Notes: generated from the sequence alone by a model not told the origin. A DNA stretch of 64,000 nt from Pseudomonas inefficax (GCF_900277125.1 NZ_OPYN01000164.1:1-64000); one strand, 5' to 3'; positions 17,684-26,472 are shown, numbered from the stretch's first letter. Numbers and translations: made by a program.

Positions 17684-17869
17684 ATGCAAGAAGAACCCAT
17701 GAACAAGCCAGACGACACTCTCGAGAACGAACAGCTGGAAAACGCAGAACCGCAGGTAACGTTGTCCAGACGCAAGCGCGGAGTAGGGCCAGTAGTCGGC
17801 ATGCCCTGTGCACAAGGATACAAACTGATAGGTGATAATTGCGTAATCACTAATATCGATTTCGAGTGA
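17684..17869 (+). CDS. Small two-cysteine peptide with acidic leader-like half; unrecognised, possible peptide precursor
   Basis: 61 residues from ATG 17684, with AAGGAG eight bases upstream; an internal ATG at 17699 is a second option. The N-terminal half is acidic (PDDTLENEQLENAEP), followed by a basic cluster RRKR (37-40), a hydrophobic GVGPVVGM and a cysteine pair CAQGYKLIGDNC separated by ten residues, then ITNIDFE. The acidic-leader/basic-hinge/Cys-core layout resembles ribosomally made modified peptides or small secreted disulphide peptides, but no modification enzyme, peptidase or exporter is adjacent. There is no standard signal peptide. A GC hairpin follows the stop. Role unknown. 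Confidence 0.6.
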   Translation: MQEEPMNKPDDTLENEQLENAEPQVTLSRRKRGVGPVVGMPCAQGYKLIGDNCVITNIDFE

Positions 17870-17874
17870 GCAAG

Positions 17875-17893
17875 GGGGGCGCATGGCGCCCCC
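17875..17893 (+). terminator. GC hairpin after the small peptide gene
   Basis: Arms GGGGGCGC (17875-17882) and GCGCCCCC (17886-17893) with loop ATG, six bases after the stop codon. It lacks a following T-run (the sequence continues TCGTAAAAAA), so it may be a 3' stabiliser rather than a full intrinsic terminator. Confidence 0.5.
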
Positions 17894-18009
17894 TCGTAAA
17901 AAACTGCTCAAGCCATAGGTAAATCCTTCATCGCCGAGCCCCCTCCCACCCGCTGCCAAGGGTAAAGTGACAGGCACGATTCCAGCGCGCCCAGACCGGC
18001 GTCAGAGAG

Positions 18010-18921
18010 GTGCCCGTGGCGGCCTATACATTGCGACAACTCAAGTACTTCGTCACCACCGTCGAGGCCGGCAGCGTGGCTGAGGCTTCACGCCAGCTGT
18101 ACATCGCCCAGCCGTCCATTTCCACGGCCATCAAGAGCCTGGAGGAAAGCTTTGGCGTGCAGCTGTTCATCCGTCACCATGCCCAGGGTGTGTCACTGAC
18201 GCCCAGCGGCAAGCGCTTCTATGCCAAGACCAAGTCGCTGCTGCAGATGGCCCACGAATTCGAGCAGAATGCCCTGGCCGACAACGATACCGTGGCCGGG
18301 CAGATCGACATCGGCTGCTTCGAAACCGTGGCACCGCTGTACCTGCCGCGCCTGATCGCCGGCTTTCGCCAGCGTTACCCGGGGGTGGATATCCGCCTGC
18401 GCGACGGCGAGCAGCAGGACCTGATCCAGGGCCTGACGGCAGGTACCTTCGACCTGGCGTTCCTCTACGACCATGACCTGGACGGCACCATCGAGGCCGA
18501 GCCGCTGATGCCGCCGCAGAAACCCTATGTGTTGCTGCCCGAGAACCACCGCTTCGCCGGCCAGGCCCAGGTGTCGCTGCGGGACCTGTGCCCCGAGCCG
18601 ATGATTCTGCTGGACGTTGCCCCTAGCCGTACCTACTTCGTCAGCCTGTTCAACGAAATGGGCCTGACGCCCAACATTGTCTTCAGCTCGCCGTCGATCG
18701 AGATGGTGCGCGGCATGGTCGGGCAGGGCTTCGGCTTTTCGCTGCTGGTGACGCGGCCGCATTCGGAGTACACCTACGACGGGCAACGCCTGGCCATGCT
18801 GGATATCGCCGAGCCAGTGGCGCTGTCAGGGCTGGCGGCAGCATGGTTGAAGCGGGTGCAGCTGACCAAGCCGGCACAGCTGTTCGTGGAGTTCTGCCGG
18901 GAACAATTGGCGAAGTTCTGA
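18010..18921 (+). CDS. LysR-family regulator
   Basis: 303 residues from GTG 18010 (GTG 18016 also possible). Winged helix-turn-helix at about 5-65 (GSVAEASRQLYIAQPSISTAIKSLE spans the recognition helix in part) and a sensor domain (about 92-300; CFETVAPLYLPRLIAGF). The domain type resembles regulators of CysB/CbbR-like small-acid sensing, but its target is not evident: upstream is the small peptide gene in the same direction, and downstream genes are convergent. A target outside the locus or the peptide gene itself are both possible. Confidence 0.82.
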   Translation: MPVAAYTLRQLKYFVTTVEAGSVAEASRQLYIAQPSISTAIKSLEESFGVQLFIRHHAQGVSLTPSGKRFYAKTKSLLQMAHEFEQNALADNDTVAGQIDIGCFETVAPLYLPRLIAGFRQRYPGVDIRLRDGEQQDLIQGLTAGTFDLAFLYDHDLDGTIEAEPLMPPQKPYVLLPENHRFAGQAQVSLRDLCPEPMILLDVAPSRTYFVSLFNEMGLTPNIVFSSPSIEMVRGMVGQGFGFSLLVTRPHSEYTYDGQRLAMLDIAEPVALSGLAAAWLKRVQLTKPAQLFVEFCREQLAKF

Positions 18922-18923
18922 AA

Positions 18924-18955
18924 CGAGCACGCCATGCAGAAGCATGGCGTGCTCG
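18924..18955. terminator. Perfect 14-bp hairpin between convergent genes
   Basis: CGAGCACGCCATGC (18924-18937), loop AGAA, and its exact inverse (18942-18955), immediately after the LysR stop and five bases before the stop of the facing gene. No T-run; probably a bidirectional end. Confidence 0.65.
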
Positions 18956-18959
18956 CTGA

Positions 18960-19433
18960 TCAGGGGTTGACCTGATAGCCGCGCCCTTGCAGGCACCCGG
19001 CGTAAGCGCTGGCATGCGCCTGGGCTTTCGCTTCGTCCTGGCCGCGCCGGTCCTGGCGGCGGTCCTGACGCTGGCGCATGCCACCGACCGCAGCACCGGC
19101 GGCTGCCACTTCACCGGCGCGGTTCTGCCGATATTGCTGCTTGGCGTCATCACCGACCCGGTCATACAGCTCGTCGTGCTGGTTGCCGCGCACCTGTGCG
19201 CCTGCCGCACCGGCAACCGCGCCGGCGGCAGCACCGCGTACCCGGCCACCGACATGGGGGTCGCTGGAGGTCGCCGCACTGTTCGCGGCATTGGTCGCGA
19301 CGGTATTGCAGTCATTGATATCCAGTTGCGTCTGCTGGCTGCTCTGGCCCTTGAGCGGCACCACCGACTGCGCCTGGGCTGCCGATGCCGCGCACAGCAG
19401 CACCAGCAGGCAACTCCACGTGAACGTACGCAT
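18960..19433 (-). CDS. Glycine-zipper (YMGG-like) exported protein
   Basis: 157 residues. Signal peptide with LVLLCAASAAQAQ, cleavage after about residue 21. The mature part has a glycine/alanine zipper GAAAGAVAGAAGAQV (about 68-82) followed by GEVAAAGAAVGGM, then a charged Arg/Gln/Asp-rich stretch (RQDRRQDRR) and a final cysteine in YAGCLQGRGYQV. Two cysteines (42 and about 148) could form a disulphide in the periplasm. Such proteins associate with the envelope; no function is established here. Confidence 0.78.
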   Translation of the reverse strand: MRTFTWSCLLVLLCAASAAQAQSVVPLKGQSSQQTQLDINDCNTVATNAANSAATSSDPHVGGRVRGAAAGAVAGAAGAQVRGNQHDELYDRVGDDAKQQYRQNRAGEVAAAGAAVGGMRQRQDRRQDRRGQDEAKAQAHASAYAGCLQGRGYQVNP

Positions 19434-19584
19434 GGCAAACCTCCAGCGGGTGGGGATCCCGTTTCACAGGATAGTTCGCCTTTGCTGTCAATGATGGCAG
19501 TTTTGCCGGGATGGTCTAAACCGGATATCAAACGTGGATCGCCCGCGTATCACGGCGTGAATCCGGGCCACCTGTGGAAACCCC

Positions 19585-20181
19585 ATGAGCCAGACCCAGC
19601 ACCTGATCATCTGTGAGTACTGTGACACGGTGTACCACCGTGCGCCGCTGCTCAAGCACCAGCGCGCCGTTTGCCAGCGCTGTGGTGGCGTGCTGTACCG
19701 CCACACTTCGCTGACCGTGGAGCAACGGCTGGCCCTGAGTGTGACGGGGGGCATCCTGCTGGTGTTGGCCAATTTCTACCCGGTGATGACCATCGGCATG
19801 CAGGGGCTCACCCATTCCGCGACATTATGGGACTCGGTGCAGATCCTCAGCCACGGCAGTATCACCTTCATCGCCCTGGTCATGGCGTTGTCCATCATCT
19901 TTGCGCCGGTGCTGCAGATCGGCCTGCTGTGCTGGCTGCTAGGCTTCGCCCTGGCTGGCCAGCGCGCCCCCGGCTTTGCCCTGTGCATGCGCAGCCTGGA
20001 AGGCCTGAGGCCGTGGAGCATGCTGGAAGTGTGCCTGCTGGGGGCGATGGTGGCGGTGATCAAGCTGGCGGGGCTGCTCGACGTCATACCCGGCATCGGC
20101 CTGTTGGCCCTGGCCGCGCTGAGCATGCTGATCATCCATGTCGCCGGCAAGGACATTCGCGACCTTTGGGAGCAGGTATGA
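19585..20181 (+). CDS. pqiA: PqiA-domain inner-membrane protein (first half)
   Basis: 198 residues: an N-terminal zinc-ribbon-like CxxC pair (CEYC ... CQRC, about residues 11-35) and four membrane segments (VTGGILLVLANFYPVMTIGM begins the first). It corresponds to one of the two PqiA domains that E. coli carries in a single about 417-residue protein. Start of a four-gene operon whose products bridge inner and outer membranes for lipid traffic. It overlaps the next gene by ATGA. The ribosome site before the ATG is weak. Confidence 0.87.
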   Translation: MSQTQHLIICEYCDTVYHRAPLLKHQRAVCQRCGGVLYRHTSLTVEQRLALSVTGGILLVLANFYPVMTIGMQGLTHSATLWDSVQILSHGSITFIALVMALSIIFAPVLQIGLLCWLLGFALAGQRAPGFALCMRSLEGLRPWSMLEVCLLGAMVAVIKLAGLLDVIPGIGLLALAALSMLIIHVAGKDIRDLWEQV

Positions 20182-20822
20182 ATACCCCGGCCAACGCTGA
20201 CGACCTGGGCCTGTGCCTGTGCCATGGCTGCGGTCAGGCCTGCGAGCTGGGCAGCGGCAAGCACACCTGCGACCGCTGTGGTGCCGCCATCCACCGACGC
20301 AAGGCCAATGCCATCAGCCGCGGCTGGGCGTTTCTGCTGGCGGCGCTGGTTTTCTACATCCCCGCCAACCTGCTGCCGGTGATGCACACCGAAATGCTCG
20401 GCAGCGGTAGTGCAAGCACCATTGGCGGTGGCGTGCTGGAGTTCTGGGAGGCCGGTGCCTGGGACATCGCGCTGATCATCTTCATTGCCAGCGTGGGCGT
20501 GCCAGCCATCAAGTTCTTCTCGCTCGGGCTGTTGCTGTTCACCGCCCAGCGCGGTTCTACCTGGGCCTGTCGGCAGCGCTCGCAGCTGTACCGTTTCGTC
20601 GAGCTGATCGGCTACTGGTCGATGCTCGATGTGATGGTGGTGGCGCTGGTGGCGGCGCTGGTGCAACTGCGCGGGCTGGGCACCATCGAGCCGCGGGTGG
20701 GCATCCTGTTTTTCGGCATGGTGGTGGTACTGACCATGTTTTCTGCGATGAGCTTCGATCCACGCCTGATCTGGGATAGCCGTGCCAACGAGGGAGGCCG
20801 CATTGATGGTGCAACAGACTGA
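20178..20822 (+). CDS. pqiA: PqiA-domain inner-membrane protein (second half)
   Basis: 214 residues with its own CxxC pair (CHGC ... CDRC, about 14-36) and four membrane segments including FYIPANLLPVMHTEML, the PqiA hallmark NxLPV. Start fixed by the ATGA overlap with the preceding gene. It overlaps the pqiB start by 17 bases. Together the two proteins replace one fused PqiA. Confidence 0.87.
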   Translation: MNTPANADDLGLCLCHGCGQACELGSGKHTCDRCGAAIHRRKANAISRGWAFLLAALVFYIPANLLPVMHTEMLGSGSASTIGGGVLEFWEAGAWDIALIIFIASVGVPAIKFFSLGLLLFTAQRGSTWACRQRSQLYRFVELIGYWSMLDVMVVALVAALVQLRGLGTIEPRVGILFFGMVVVLTMFSAMSFDPRLIWDSRANEGGRIDGATD

Positions 20823-22446
20823 CAAGCGCGAGGGGGCGGGGCAGGTTGAAGTGCACACGCGGCGCTGGAGTGTGTCGCTGGTATGGATCGTGCCGATACT
20901 GGCGATTCTGATCGGCGCTTCGCTGGTGGTGCGCAACTGGATGCAGCAGGGGCCGGTCATCGCCATTTCCTTCCACACGGGGGAAGGGCTGGTGGCGCAC
21001 AAGACTCAGGTCAAGTACCGCAGCGTGGTAATAGGCGAAGTTACCACGGTGGACCTGGCCGACGACAAGAAGAGCGTGGTCGCCAAGGTCCAGCTGTCCA
21101 ATGACGCCCGCGCGTTCGCCACCCAGGGCGCGCGCTTCTGGGTGGTGCGGCCACGCATTGGCGTGGGCGGCGTATCCGGTGTGGATACGCTGCTGTCGGG
21201 CAGTTTCATCGGGGCGGATTCCGGCGAATCGAAAGTGCCCGAGAAGTCCTTTGTCGGCCTGGAGCTGCCACCGCCGATCACCTACGACGAAATGGGCAAG
21301 CGCTTTGTCCTGACCGCCAGCGACCTGGGGTCGCTGGATATTGGCTCGTCGATCTATTACCGCAAGATCCCGGTGGGCGAGGTGGTGTCCTTTGCCCTGC
21401 AGGGCGATGGCAAGGGCGTGGAGATTGGCGTGTTCGTGCAGGCTCCCTACGACAGCTTCGTCACCGCTGATACCCGCTTCTGGAACGCCAGTGGTGTCGA
21501 CATGCAGATCGGTGCCAACGGCCTGAAGATCGATACCGAATCACTGTCGTCCATCCTGGTGGGCGGGCTGGCCTTTGGCTCGCCCGACTTTGCCCCGCAA
21601 GCCGAGCCTGCCGTCGACCAGGCGCGCTTCCAGCTGTTTGCCGACCGCGACACCGCCCTGGCACCGCCCAGTGGCCAGGCGCAGTACCTGCAGTTGCGCT
21701 TCGACCAGGCCATGCGCGGCCTGTCGGTGGGAGCCCCGGTGGAGTTCAAGGGTGTCGAGTTCGGCAAGGTCACTTCGGTCAAGCTCGACTACGATGCTAC
21801 CCGGCAGACTTTCCCGGTGGTGGTCGATGCGGTGATCTACCCGCAGCGGCTGGGGCCGGTGCACCGCAAGATGCTGTCCGTGTTCAAGCATGCCGAAGGC
21901 GACATGGACGGCGCGCGGCGGCTGATCGGCACCTTCGTCGAGCACGGGCTGCGGGCCCAGGCGCGCAGCGGCAACCTGATCACCGGGCAGATGTTCATTT
22001 CCCTGGACTTCTACCCGGATGCCCCCAAAGTGGCCTTCGACAAGACTGCCGACCCCATCACCATCCCCACATTGCCCGGCAGCCTGGAGCAGTTGCAGGA
22101 GCAGCTGCAGCGGGTGGTCGAGCGCATCAGCAAGCTGCCGCTGGAGAGCATCGCCAACAACCTGGATGGCAGCCTGCGAGAGTTGCGCGCCAGCCTCAAG
22201 CAGTTCAATGGCCAGACGCTGCCGGACGTGAAGGTAGCGCTGGACGAAGTGCACAAGACCCTGCGCACGGCCAATTCGGCTATTTCCGAGGACTCGCCGC
22301 AGCGCGAGCGGATGGGCGAAACCCTGGACGAGCTGGAGCGCATGTCGCGTTCGCTGCGTGACCTTGCCGATTACCTGGGCCGGCACCCTGAGTCGCTGAT
22401 ACGTGGCCGGCCGAAAGCGGCCACTGCCGCCGACCTTGAACCCTGA
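20806..22446 (+). CDS. pqiB: Intermembrane transport protein PqiB (MCE/MlaD domains)
   Basis: 546 residues from ATG 20806 (AGGGAGG at 20791-20797). One N-terminal membrane anchor (VSLVWIVPILAILIGASLVV, about 23-42), then three MCE domains, each beginning with a hydrophobic-GxxV..G.V pattern (about 48-140, 160-225, 285-395), and a C-terminal helical needle-like part (about 420-530; LEQLQEQLQRVVERISKL). In E. coli PqiB forms a stacked-ring syringe across the periplasm. Length matches the family (about 546). Confidence 0.92.
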   Translation: MVQQTDKREGAGQVEVHTRRWSVSLVWIVPILAILIGASLVVRNWMQQGPVIAISFHTGEGLVAHKTQVKYRSVVIGEVTTVDLADDKKSVVAKVQLSNDARAFATQGARFWVVRPRIGVGGVSGVDTLLSGSFIGADSGESKVPEKSFVGLELPPPITYDEMGKRFVLTASDLGSLDIGSSIYYRKIPVGEVVSFALQGDGKGVEIGVFVQAPYDSFVTADTRFWNASGVDMQIGANGLKIDTESLSSILVGGLAFGSPDFAPQAEPAVDQARFQLFADRDTALAPPSGQAQYLQLRFDQAMRGLSVGAPVEFKGVEFGKVTSVKLDYDATRQTFPVVVDAVIYPQRLGPVHRKMLSVFKHAEGDMDGARRLIGTFVEHGLRAQARSGNLITGQMFISLDFYPDAPKVAFDKTADPITIPTLPGSLEQLQEQLQRVVERISKLPLESIANNLDGSLRELRASLKQFNGQTLPDVKVALDEVHKTLRTANSAISEDSPQRERMGETLDELERMSRSLRDLADYLGRHPESLIRGRPKAATAADLEP

Positions 22447-22457
22447 GGAGACAGCCG

Positions 22458-22994
22458 ATGCATCGACTGCGCAATGTGTGTGGCGCCGGCCTGCTGGCCG
22501 TGCTGTTGGGCTGCAGCAGTACCCCGAACAACTATCACACGCTGGTACCGAGCGAGCCGATGCGCGACGGCGGCCAGCGCATCCAGGTGGAGAGGGTGAC
22601 CGTGCCGCCGCAGGTGGACCGCCCGCAGCTGGTGGTGCGGCAAGGGCAGAGTGGCCTGGCCATCCTCGAGACGGAGTGGTGGGGGGCCAACCTGGTGGAT
22701 GAGTTCCGCAGCGCCTTGCAGGACCAGTTGGGCGGGCCGGTGGGGGGCGGCAAGGCGTTGTTGCGGGTGGATGTGCAGCGCTTCGATAGCGTGCCGGGGC
22801 GCTACGCCTCGCTGGAAGCGGTATGGCGCCTGACGCGCTCGGGTGAGGCCGAACTGACCTGCCGTATCTCGCTGCAGGCGCCAGCGGACAACAGCATCGC
22901 CAGTCTGGTCAATGCCCATCAGGCCAACCTGCGCAAACTGGCCGAGGCGGTGCGGGAGAGTGCAAGGCAGGGCAGCTGTGCCCGACCTGCCTGA
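22458..22994 (+). CDS. pqiC: PqiC outer-membrane lipoprotein
   Basis: 178 residues. Lipobox LLGC gives lipidation at C19, followed by SSTPNNYHTL. The DUF330/ABC-type auxiliary domain follows (RIQVERVTVPPQVDRPQLV). TGAGGAGACAGCC precedes the ATG. In E. coli PqiC is the outer-membrane partner of PqiB. End of the pqi operon; a REP element follows. Confidence 0.88.
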   Translation: MHRLRNVCGAGLLAVLLGCSSTPNNYHTLVPSEPMRDGGQRIQVERVTVPPQVDRPQLVVRQGQSGLAILETEWWGANLVDEFRSALQDQLGGPVGGGKALLRVDVQRFDSVPGRYASLEAVWRLTRSGEAELTCRISLQAPADNSIASLVNAHQANLRKLAEAVRESARQGSCARPA

Positions 22995-23000
22995 CGGGCA

Positions 23001-23046
23001 CTTGTGGGAGCGGCCTTGTGTCGCGAAAGGGGCGCATAGCGCCCCC
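23001..23046 (+). repeat. Single REP element (GGCCTTGTGTCGCGA type)
   Basis: One REP with a GGGGCGC/GCGCCCC hairpin, between the convergent pqiC and phosphoethanolamine transferase genes. The element is unpaired here. Confidence 0.75.
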
Positions 23047-23068
23047 GGCAATTTCAACGACAAAATAA

Positions 23069-24874
23069 TCAGTTCAGGCGCCCAGCGTTCTGTGTCTTGC
23101 CACTACTGACCGTCTCCTGCTCCCGCCCGGCCTTGTCCAGCGGCAAGTCGTCGAACTCGCGCAGGCCATCCTTGCGGTACGGGTCGCCAATCCAGCGCGG
23201 TGCCACCACGAACTGCGGGCTCACCAGGCTCTTGGCCGGTTCGTAACGGTCATAGCTCAGCCCGGCCAGGTCGGACAGGGTATGGATCAGGTGCGAGCTG
23301 CTGTAGGGGCGGTCGGCCATCGCCTGCAAGTCGCGCGGGTGCTCGGCCTGCCAGCTGGGCGAAGTCCACAGCAGGAAGGGGATGGTGTACATCGGCCGGG
23401 TCGGCGCGCCTTCGTTGCGCCCCAGGCGGTCGTGGTTGCCAGAGCTGTATACATCTTCACCATGGTCGGACAGGTACAGCAGGAAACCATTGGCGGTACT
23501 GGCCGAATAACGCTTGATCAGGCTCGACACCACGTAGTCGTTGTAGCGCACCGCGTTGTCGTAGAAGTTGTAGGTTTGTACCTGATCGTCCGTCAACTTG
23601 CCGGGCGCCCCCTGGCGGTCGTTGAAGTGCGCGTAGTCGTTCGGGTAGCGGTAGCGATAGTCCATGTGCGTACCCAACAGGTGCACGATGATGAACTTGT
23701 TCGGCGCCGGGTCCTGCAGGGCCTTCTCGAACGGTGTCAGCACCACATCGTCGTACTGGCTGGCATTCTGGTTGCGCTGGTTGTTCAGGTACACCGGCGC
23801 GTCCGTCTGCTGCGAAAAGGTGGTCAGCATGGTGTTGCGCTTGGTCATGGTCTGCTGGTTGGTGATCCAGAAGGTCTTGTAGCCGGCCTGTTTCATCAAG
23901 TTGATCAGCGACGGGTCGGTGAGGAAGCGGTCCGGGTTCTGCTCGTTGCCGAAGGTGAGGATCTGCTGCATCACTTCGATGGTGTACGGGCGTGGCGACA
24001 CCACGTTGCTGAACACCGTCAGGCTCTTGTCGCTGGCGGCCAGCGCGTCGAGGTTGGGTGTGGTGTCGCGGTTGTAGCCGTACAGGTGCATGTGCTCGCG
24101 GGTGGTGGATTCGCCCAGCACCAGCACCAGCGTGCGTGGCGCTGCACCGCTGTTGTCACGCAGGTTCTGCAGGGGCGGCAGCGCGGCGTTCTGGGCCAGC
24201 AGTTCCTGCATGTTGTCCAGCTGCTGGCGGTACTGGCGGTAGCCGACCAGTAATTGCCAGGGCACGGCGGGTTCCATGCGCTGTTGCACTTTTTCCGCCG
24301 CATCGGCGAAGCTGCGTTCCTGGGTGACCATCTGCTTGTAGAACGGGTACACCAGGTTGGCCAGCAGCAACAGGGCGACCACCGGCAGGCGGCTGCGCAG
24401 CGGCAGGCTGACCGGGCGTACGCGCTTCCACAACAGCACCGCCACCAGTGTGTACAACAGCAGTGCCAGGCCAAGCCAGGCGCTGAAGTACTGGCTGAAG
24501 TACTCACCGGCCTCGGCGGTGTTGGACTCGAACATCACGAAGATGACGCTTTGCGAGAACTCCTGGCGGTAGATACCGAAGTAGCTCAGCCCCACCAGTG
24601 AAGCGGCCCACAGCACCAGGCCGATGACCGCTGCCGTGGCGCGGGTGAAGCGCGGCAGCAGCAGTACCGGTGCCAGCCACAGGCTGCTGAGGAAGAATGC
24701 ATCGCGAAAACCGGCGAACCCGGTGGTGCCACTGAACAGCAGCAGCGCCTGGGTCACGCCCGAGAAGTACCAGAAGAACAGCAAAAGCCAGCCCAGGCCG
24801 GCCCAGTCCACGCGCTTGGGCGAGGAGGGGGATGGAGTGTGTGACACGTATGCCTCGTCGTACTTGGCGGCCAA
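23069..24874 (-). CDS. cptA: Phosphoethanolamine transferase, CptA-like
   Basis: 601 residues. Five N-terminal membrane segments (about 25-180) and a periplasmic alkaline-phosphatase/sulfatase domain: nucleophile region LGESTTREHMHLYGY (253-267), ITNQQTM, LLGTHMDY and LSDHGEDVY, which supply the metal ligands. The GESTTR form and YGYNRDTTPNLDAL match CptA/EptC (addition to LPS core heptose) better than EptA (lipid A). Inner membrane, active on the periplasmic side. Monocistronic. A GTG about ten codons in (VSHTPS) is an alternative start. Confidence 0.8.
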   Translation of the reverse strand: MAAKYDEAYVSHTPSPSSPKRVDWAGLGWLLLFFWYFSGVTQALLLFSGTTGFAGFRDAFFLSSLWLAPVLLLPRFTRATAAVIGLVLWAASLVGLSYFGIYRQEFSQSVIFVMFESNTAEAGEYFSQYFSAWLGLALLLYTLVAVLLWKRVRPVSLPLRSRLPVVALLLLANLVYPFYKQMVTQERSFADAAEKVQQRMEPAVPWQLLVGYRQYRQQLDNMQELLAQNAALPPLQNLRDNSGAAPRTLVLVLGESTTREHMHLYGYNRDTTPNLDALAASDKSLTVFSNVVSPRPYTIEVMQQILTFGNEQNPDRFLTDPSLINLMKQAGYKTFWITNQQTMTKRNTMLTTFSQQTDAPVYLNNQRNQNASQYDDVVLTPFEKALQDPAPNKFIIVHLLGTHMDYRYRYPNDYAHFNDRQGAPGKLTDDQVQTYNFYDNAVRYNDYVVSSLIKRYSASTANGFLLYLSDHGEDVYSSGNHDRLGRNEGAPTRPMYTIPFLLWTSPSWQAEHPRDLQAMADRPYSSSHLIHTLSDLAGLSYDRYEPAKSLVSPQFVVAPRWIGDPYRKDGLREFDDLPLDKAGREQETVSSGKTQNAGRLN

Positions 24875-25000
24875 CGGATTTGCCCGTGACCGGAAAGGGC
24901 GTGACGCTAATCTGCCGGGTGTGAAAATAACGTCAACGAGACGCTGGCCCAGGCAAGGTATGATGTGCCCAGCTAAACCAGACTGACAGGTCGAGTGAGA

Positions 25001-25159
25001 ATGAACCGTCGCAAGAAGATCAAGCAGCTATTGCAGGCGCATGCCAAGAAGGCCAGCGCCAAGCTGGCGCCGCGCAAGCCCAAGTACATTTGCAAGGCCG
25101 ACCGGTTGAAGATGGAGGCCGAGGCGGCGGGGGATACCCCAGGCCTTACGGAGAACTGA
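25001..25159 (+). CDS. DUF2986 family small basic protein
   Basis: 52 residues: MNRRKKIKQLLQAH opening, lysine-rich (KKASAKLAPRKPKYI), one cysteine (C31) and an acidic tail. This is the short DUF2986 type known from gamma-proteobacteria, function unknown; the high charge suggests nucleic-acid or ribosome contact, which is only a guess. Divergent from the transferase gene with about 126 bases between starts. Confidence 0.75.
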   Translation: MNRRKKIKQLLQAHAKKASAKLAPRKPKYICKADRLKMEAEAAGDTPGLTEN

Positions 25160-25172
25160 TGCCTGTCACGCG

Positions 25173-25292
25173 CCCCTGTGGGAGCGGCCTTGTGTCGCGA
25201 TAGGGCCGCAGAGCGGCCCCAGGTTTCAGCATTACGGCAACCAACGCTGGGGCTGCTGCGCAGCCCTTTCGCGACACAAGGCCGCTCCCACA
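25173..25292. repeat. REP pair, inverted (GGCCTTGTGTCGCGA type)
   Basis: Facing copies of CTGTGGGAGCGGCCTTGTG with inner GGGCCGC and GGGGCTGC hairpins, between convergent genes. Confidence 0.85.
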
Positions 25293-25319
25293 TCGAGCGC
25301 GCCAACTGCGGATCAACGA

Positions 25320-25712
25320 TCAACGGCGGTAGTAACGGTGGTCATCATTGTAGCGGTGGTGCATGGCCCGCTCATGGCGGTGCTCCCAGTCGCGGCGCCG
25401 TTCCCAGTCGCGTCGGCGTTCCCAGTCTCGCCGGCGCTCCCAATCACGGCGGGCCTGCTCGCGGCGCCACTGTTCGCGGCGCCAGTCGCTGCGGTGGTCG
25501 TGCCAGCGGTCGTCATCGTGAGCCAGCAGCGTGGCTGGCTGTGCATCGGCCAAACTGGCTACCCTGGACCAGGGGTTGCCGGCAGGCTGCAACGGTGATT
25601 GAACCGCCGGGGCAGCCACTACGGGCGCCTTCATTTGTGTTGCCGATGCCGTGCCCATCGCCGCGAACGAGAACAGGCCGAGCAGCATCAACCTTGCGAC
25701 ATGCATTTTCAT
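25320..25712 (-). CDS. Secreted low-complexity protein with WERRRD repeats
   Basis: 130 residues from the ATG at 25712 (a TTG four codons earlier is the other in-frame start; GAGG lies before it). Signal peptide: KMHVARLMLLGLFSFAAMG with cleavage after about ASA. The mature protein has a Pro/Ala linker and then a charged Trp/Arg/Asp region with four near-identical WERRRD units and a His/Tyr-rich end (HHRYNDDHRYYRR). The family is unknown to me; the composition suggests binding to metal, nucleic acid or an acidic polymer, without proof. Confidence 0.7.
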   Translation of the reverse strand: MKMHVARLMLLGLFSFAAMGTASATQMKAPVVAAPAVQSPLQPAGNPWSRVASLADAQPATLLAHDDDRWHDHRSDWRREQWRREQARRDWERRRDWERRRDWERRRDWEHRHERAMHHRYNDDHRYYRR

Positions 25713-25980
25713 GAGCGAAGCCAACCTCTGATAACAATTGAGCCATCTGGCCAGCAGGTGGTCGGCAAACCTTGTCTCGCGTTCCGCTACCTTTCTGTGC
25801 CTCCCACATAGACCGGTAAACGGGAAAAAGTTCGCAGCGGCAACAAGTTGTACAACATTTACGCTTCAAAAAAGGTGGTCAATTGCGGCACCGCGCAGGT
25901 TTCGGGCACGAGCTGTACCTGTGGCAGCGGTGCTCATTTACCATGGCGGCTGTTTTCAGCCATTGCCAAGGATACCCACC

Positions 25981-26472
25981 ATGAGCGCCCCTCAGTTCCG
26001 CACCCCCACGGCCGCCGACGCCGAACGCTGCTACGCCATAGAAATCGGTGCCTATGAAGGCGATGAGGCGGCCACGCTGGAGAAGATCCGCACCCGCATC
26101 GCGCAATACCCGCAGGGCTTTCTGGTATTGGAAAACGCGGGCGAGATCGTCGGTTTCATCAACAGCGGCTGTGCCCACGAAGTGGTGATGTCCGACGAGG
26201 CATTCAAGGAGCTGGTCGGGCATGACCCGGCGGCGCCAAACGTGGTGATCATGTCGGTGGTGATAGACCCGGCGCACCAGGGCAAAGGCTACGCCAAGCG
26301 GTTGATGGATGAATTCATCGTGCGCATGAAAGCTGCGGGCAAGCTGACCATTCACCTGATGTGCAAGGAGCAGCATGTGGCGTTGTACCAGAAGCTGGGG
26401 TATCAGTACGTCAAACCCTCGCCGTCGGACCATGGCGGCATGGCCTGGCATGAAATGGTCATGGTCCTCTGA
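25981..26472 (+). CDS. GNAT family N-acetyltransferase
   Basis: 163 residues from ATG 25981 (AAGGATACCCACC before it). Motif A, the acetyl-CoA loop, is VIMSVVIDPAHQGKGYAKRLM (about 88-108; Q/RxxGxG/A present as QGKGYA). C-terminal LYQKLGYQYVKPS is motif B. Most like the arylalkylamine-type (AANAT-like) subgroup; acceptor substrate unknown. The 25713-25980 gap holds AT-rich promoter sequence only. Confidence 0.85.
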   Translation: MSAPQFRTPTAADAERCYAIEIGAYEGDEAATLEKIRTRIAQYPQGFLVLENAGEIVGFINSGCAHEVVMSDEAFKELVGHDPAAPNVVIMSVVIDPAHQGKGYAKRLMDEFIVRMKAAGKLTIHLMCKEQHVALYQKLGYQYVKPSPSDHGGMAWHEMVMVL

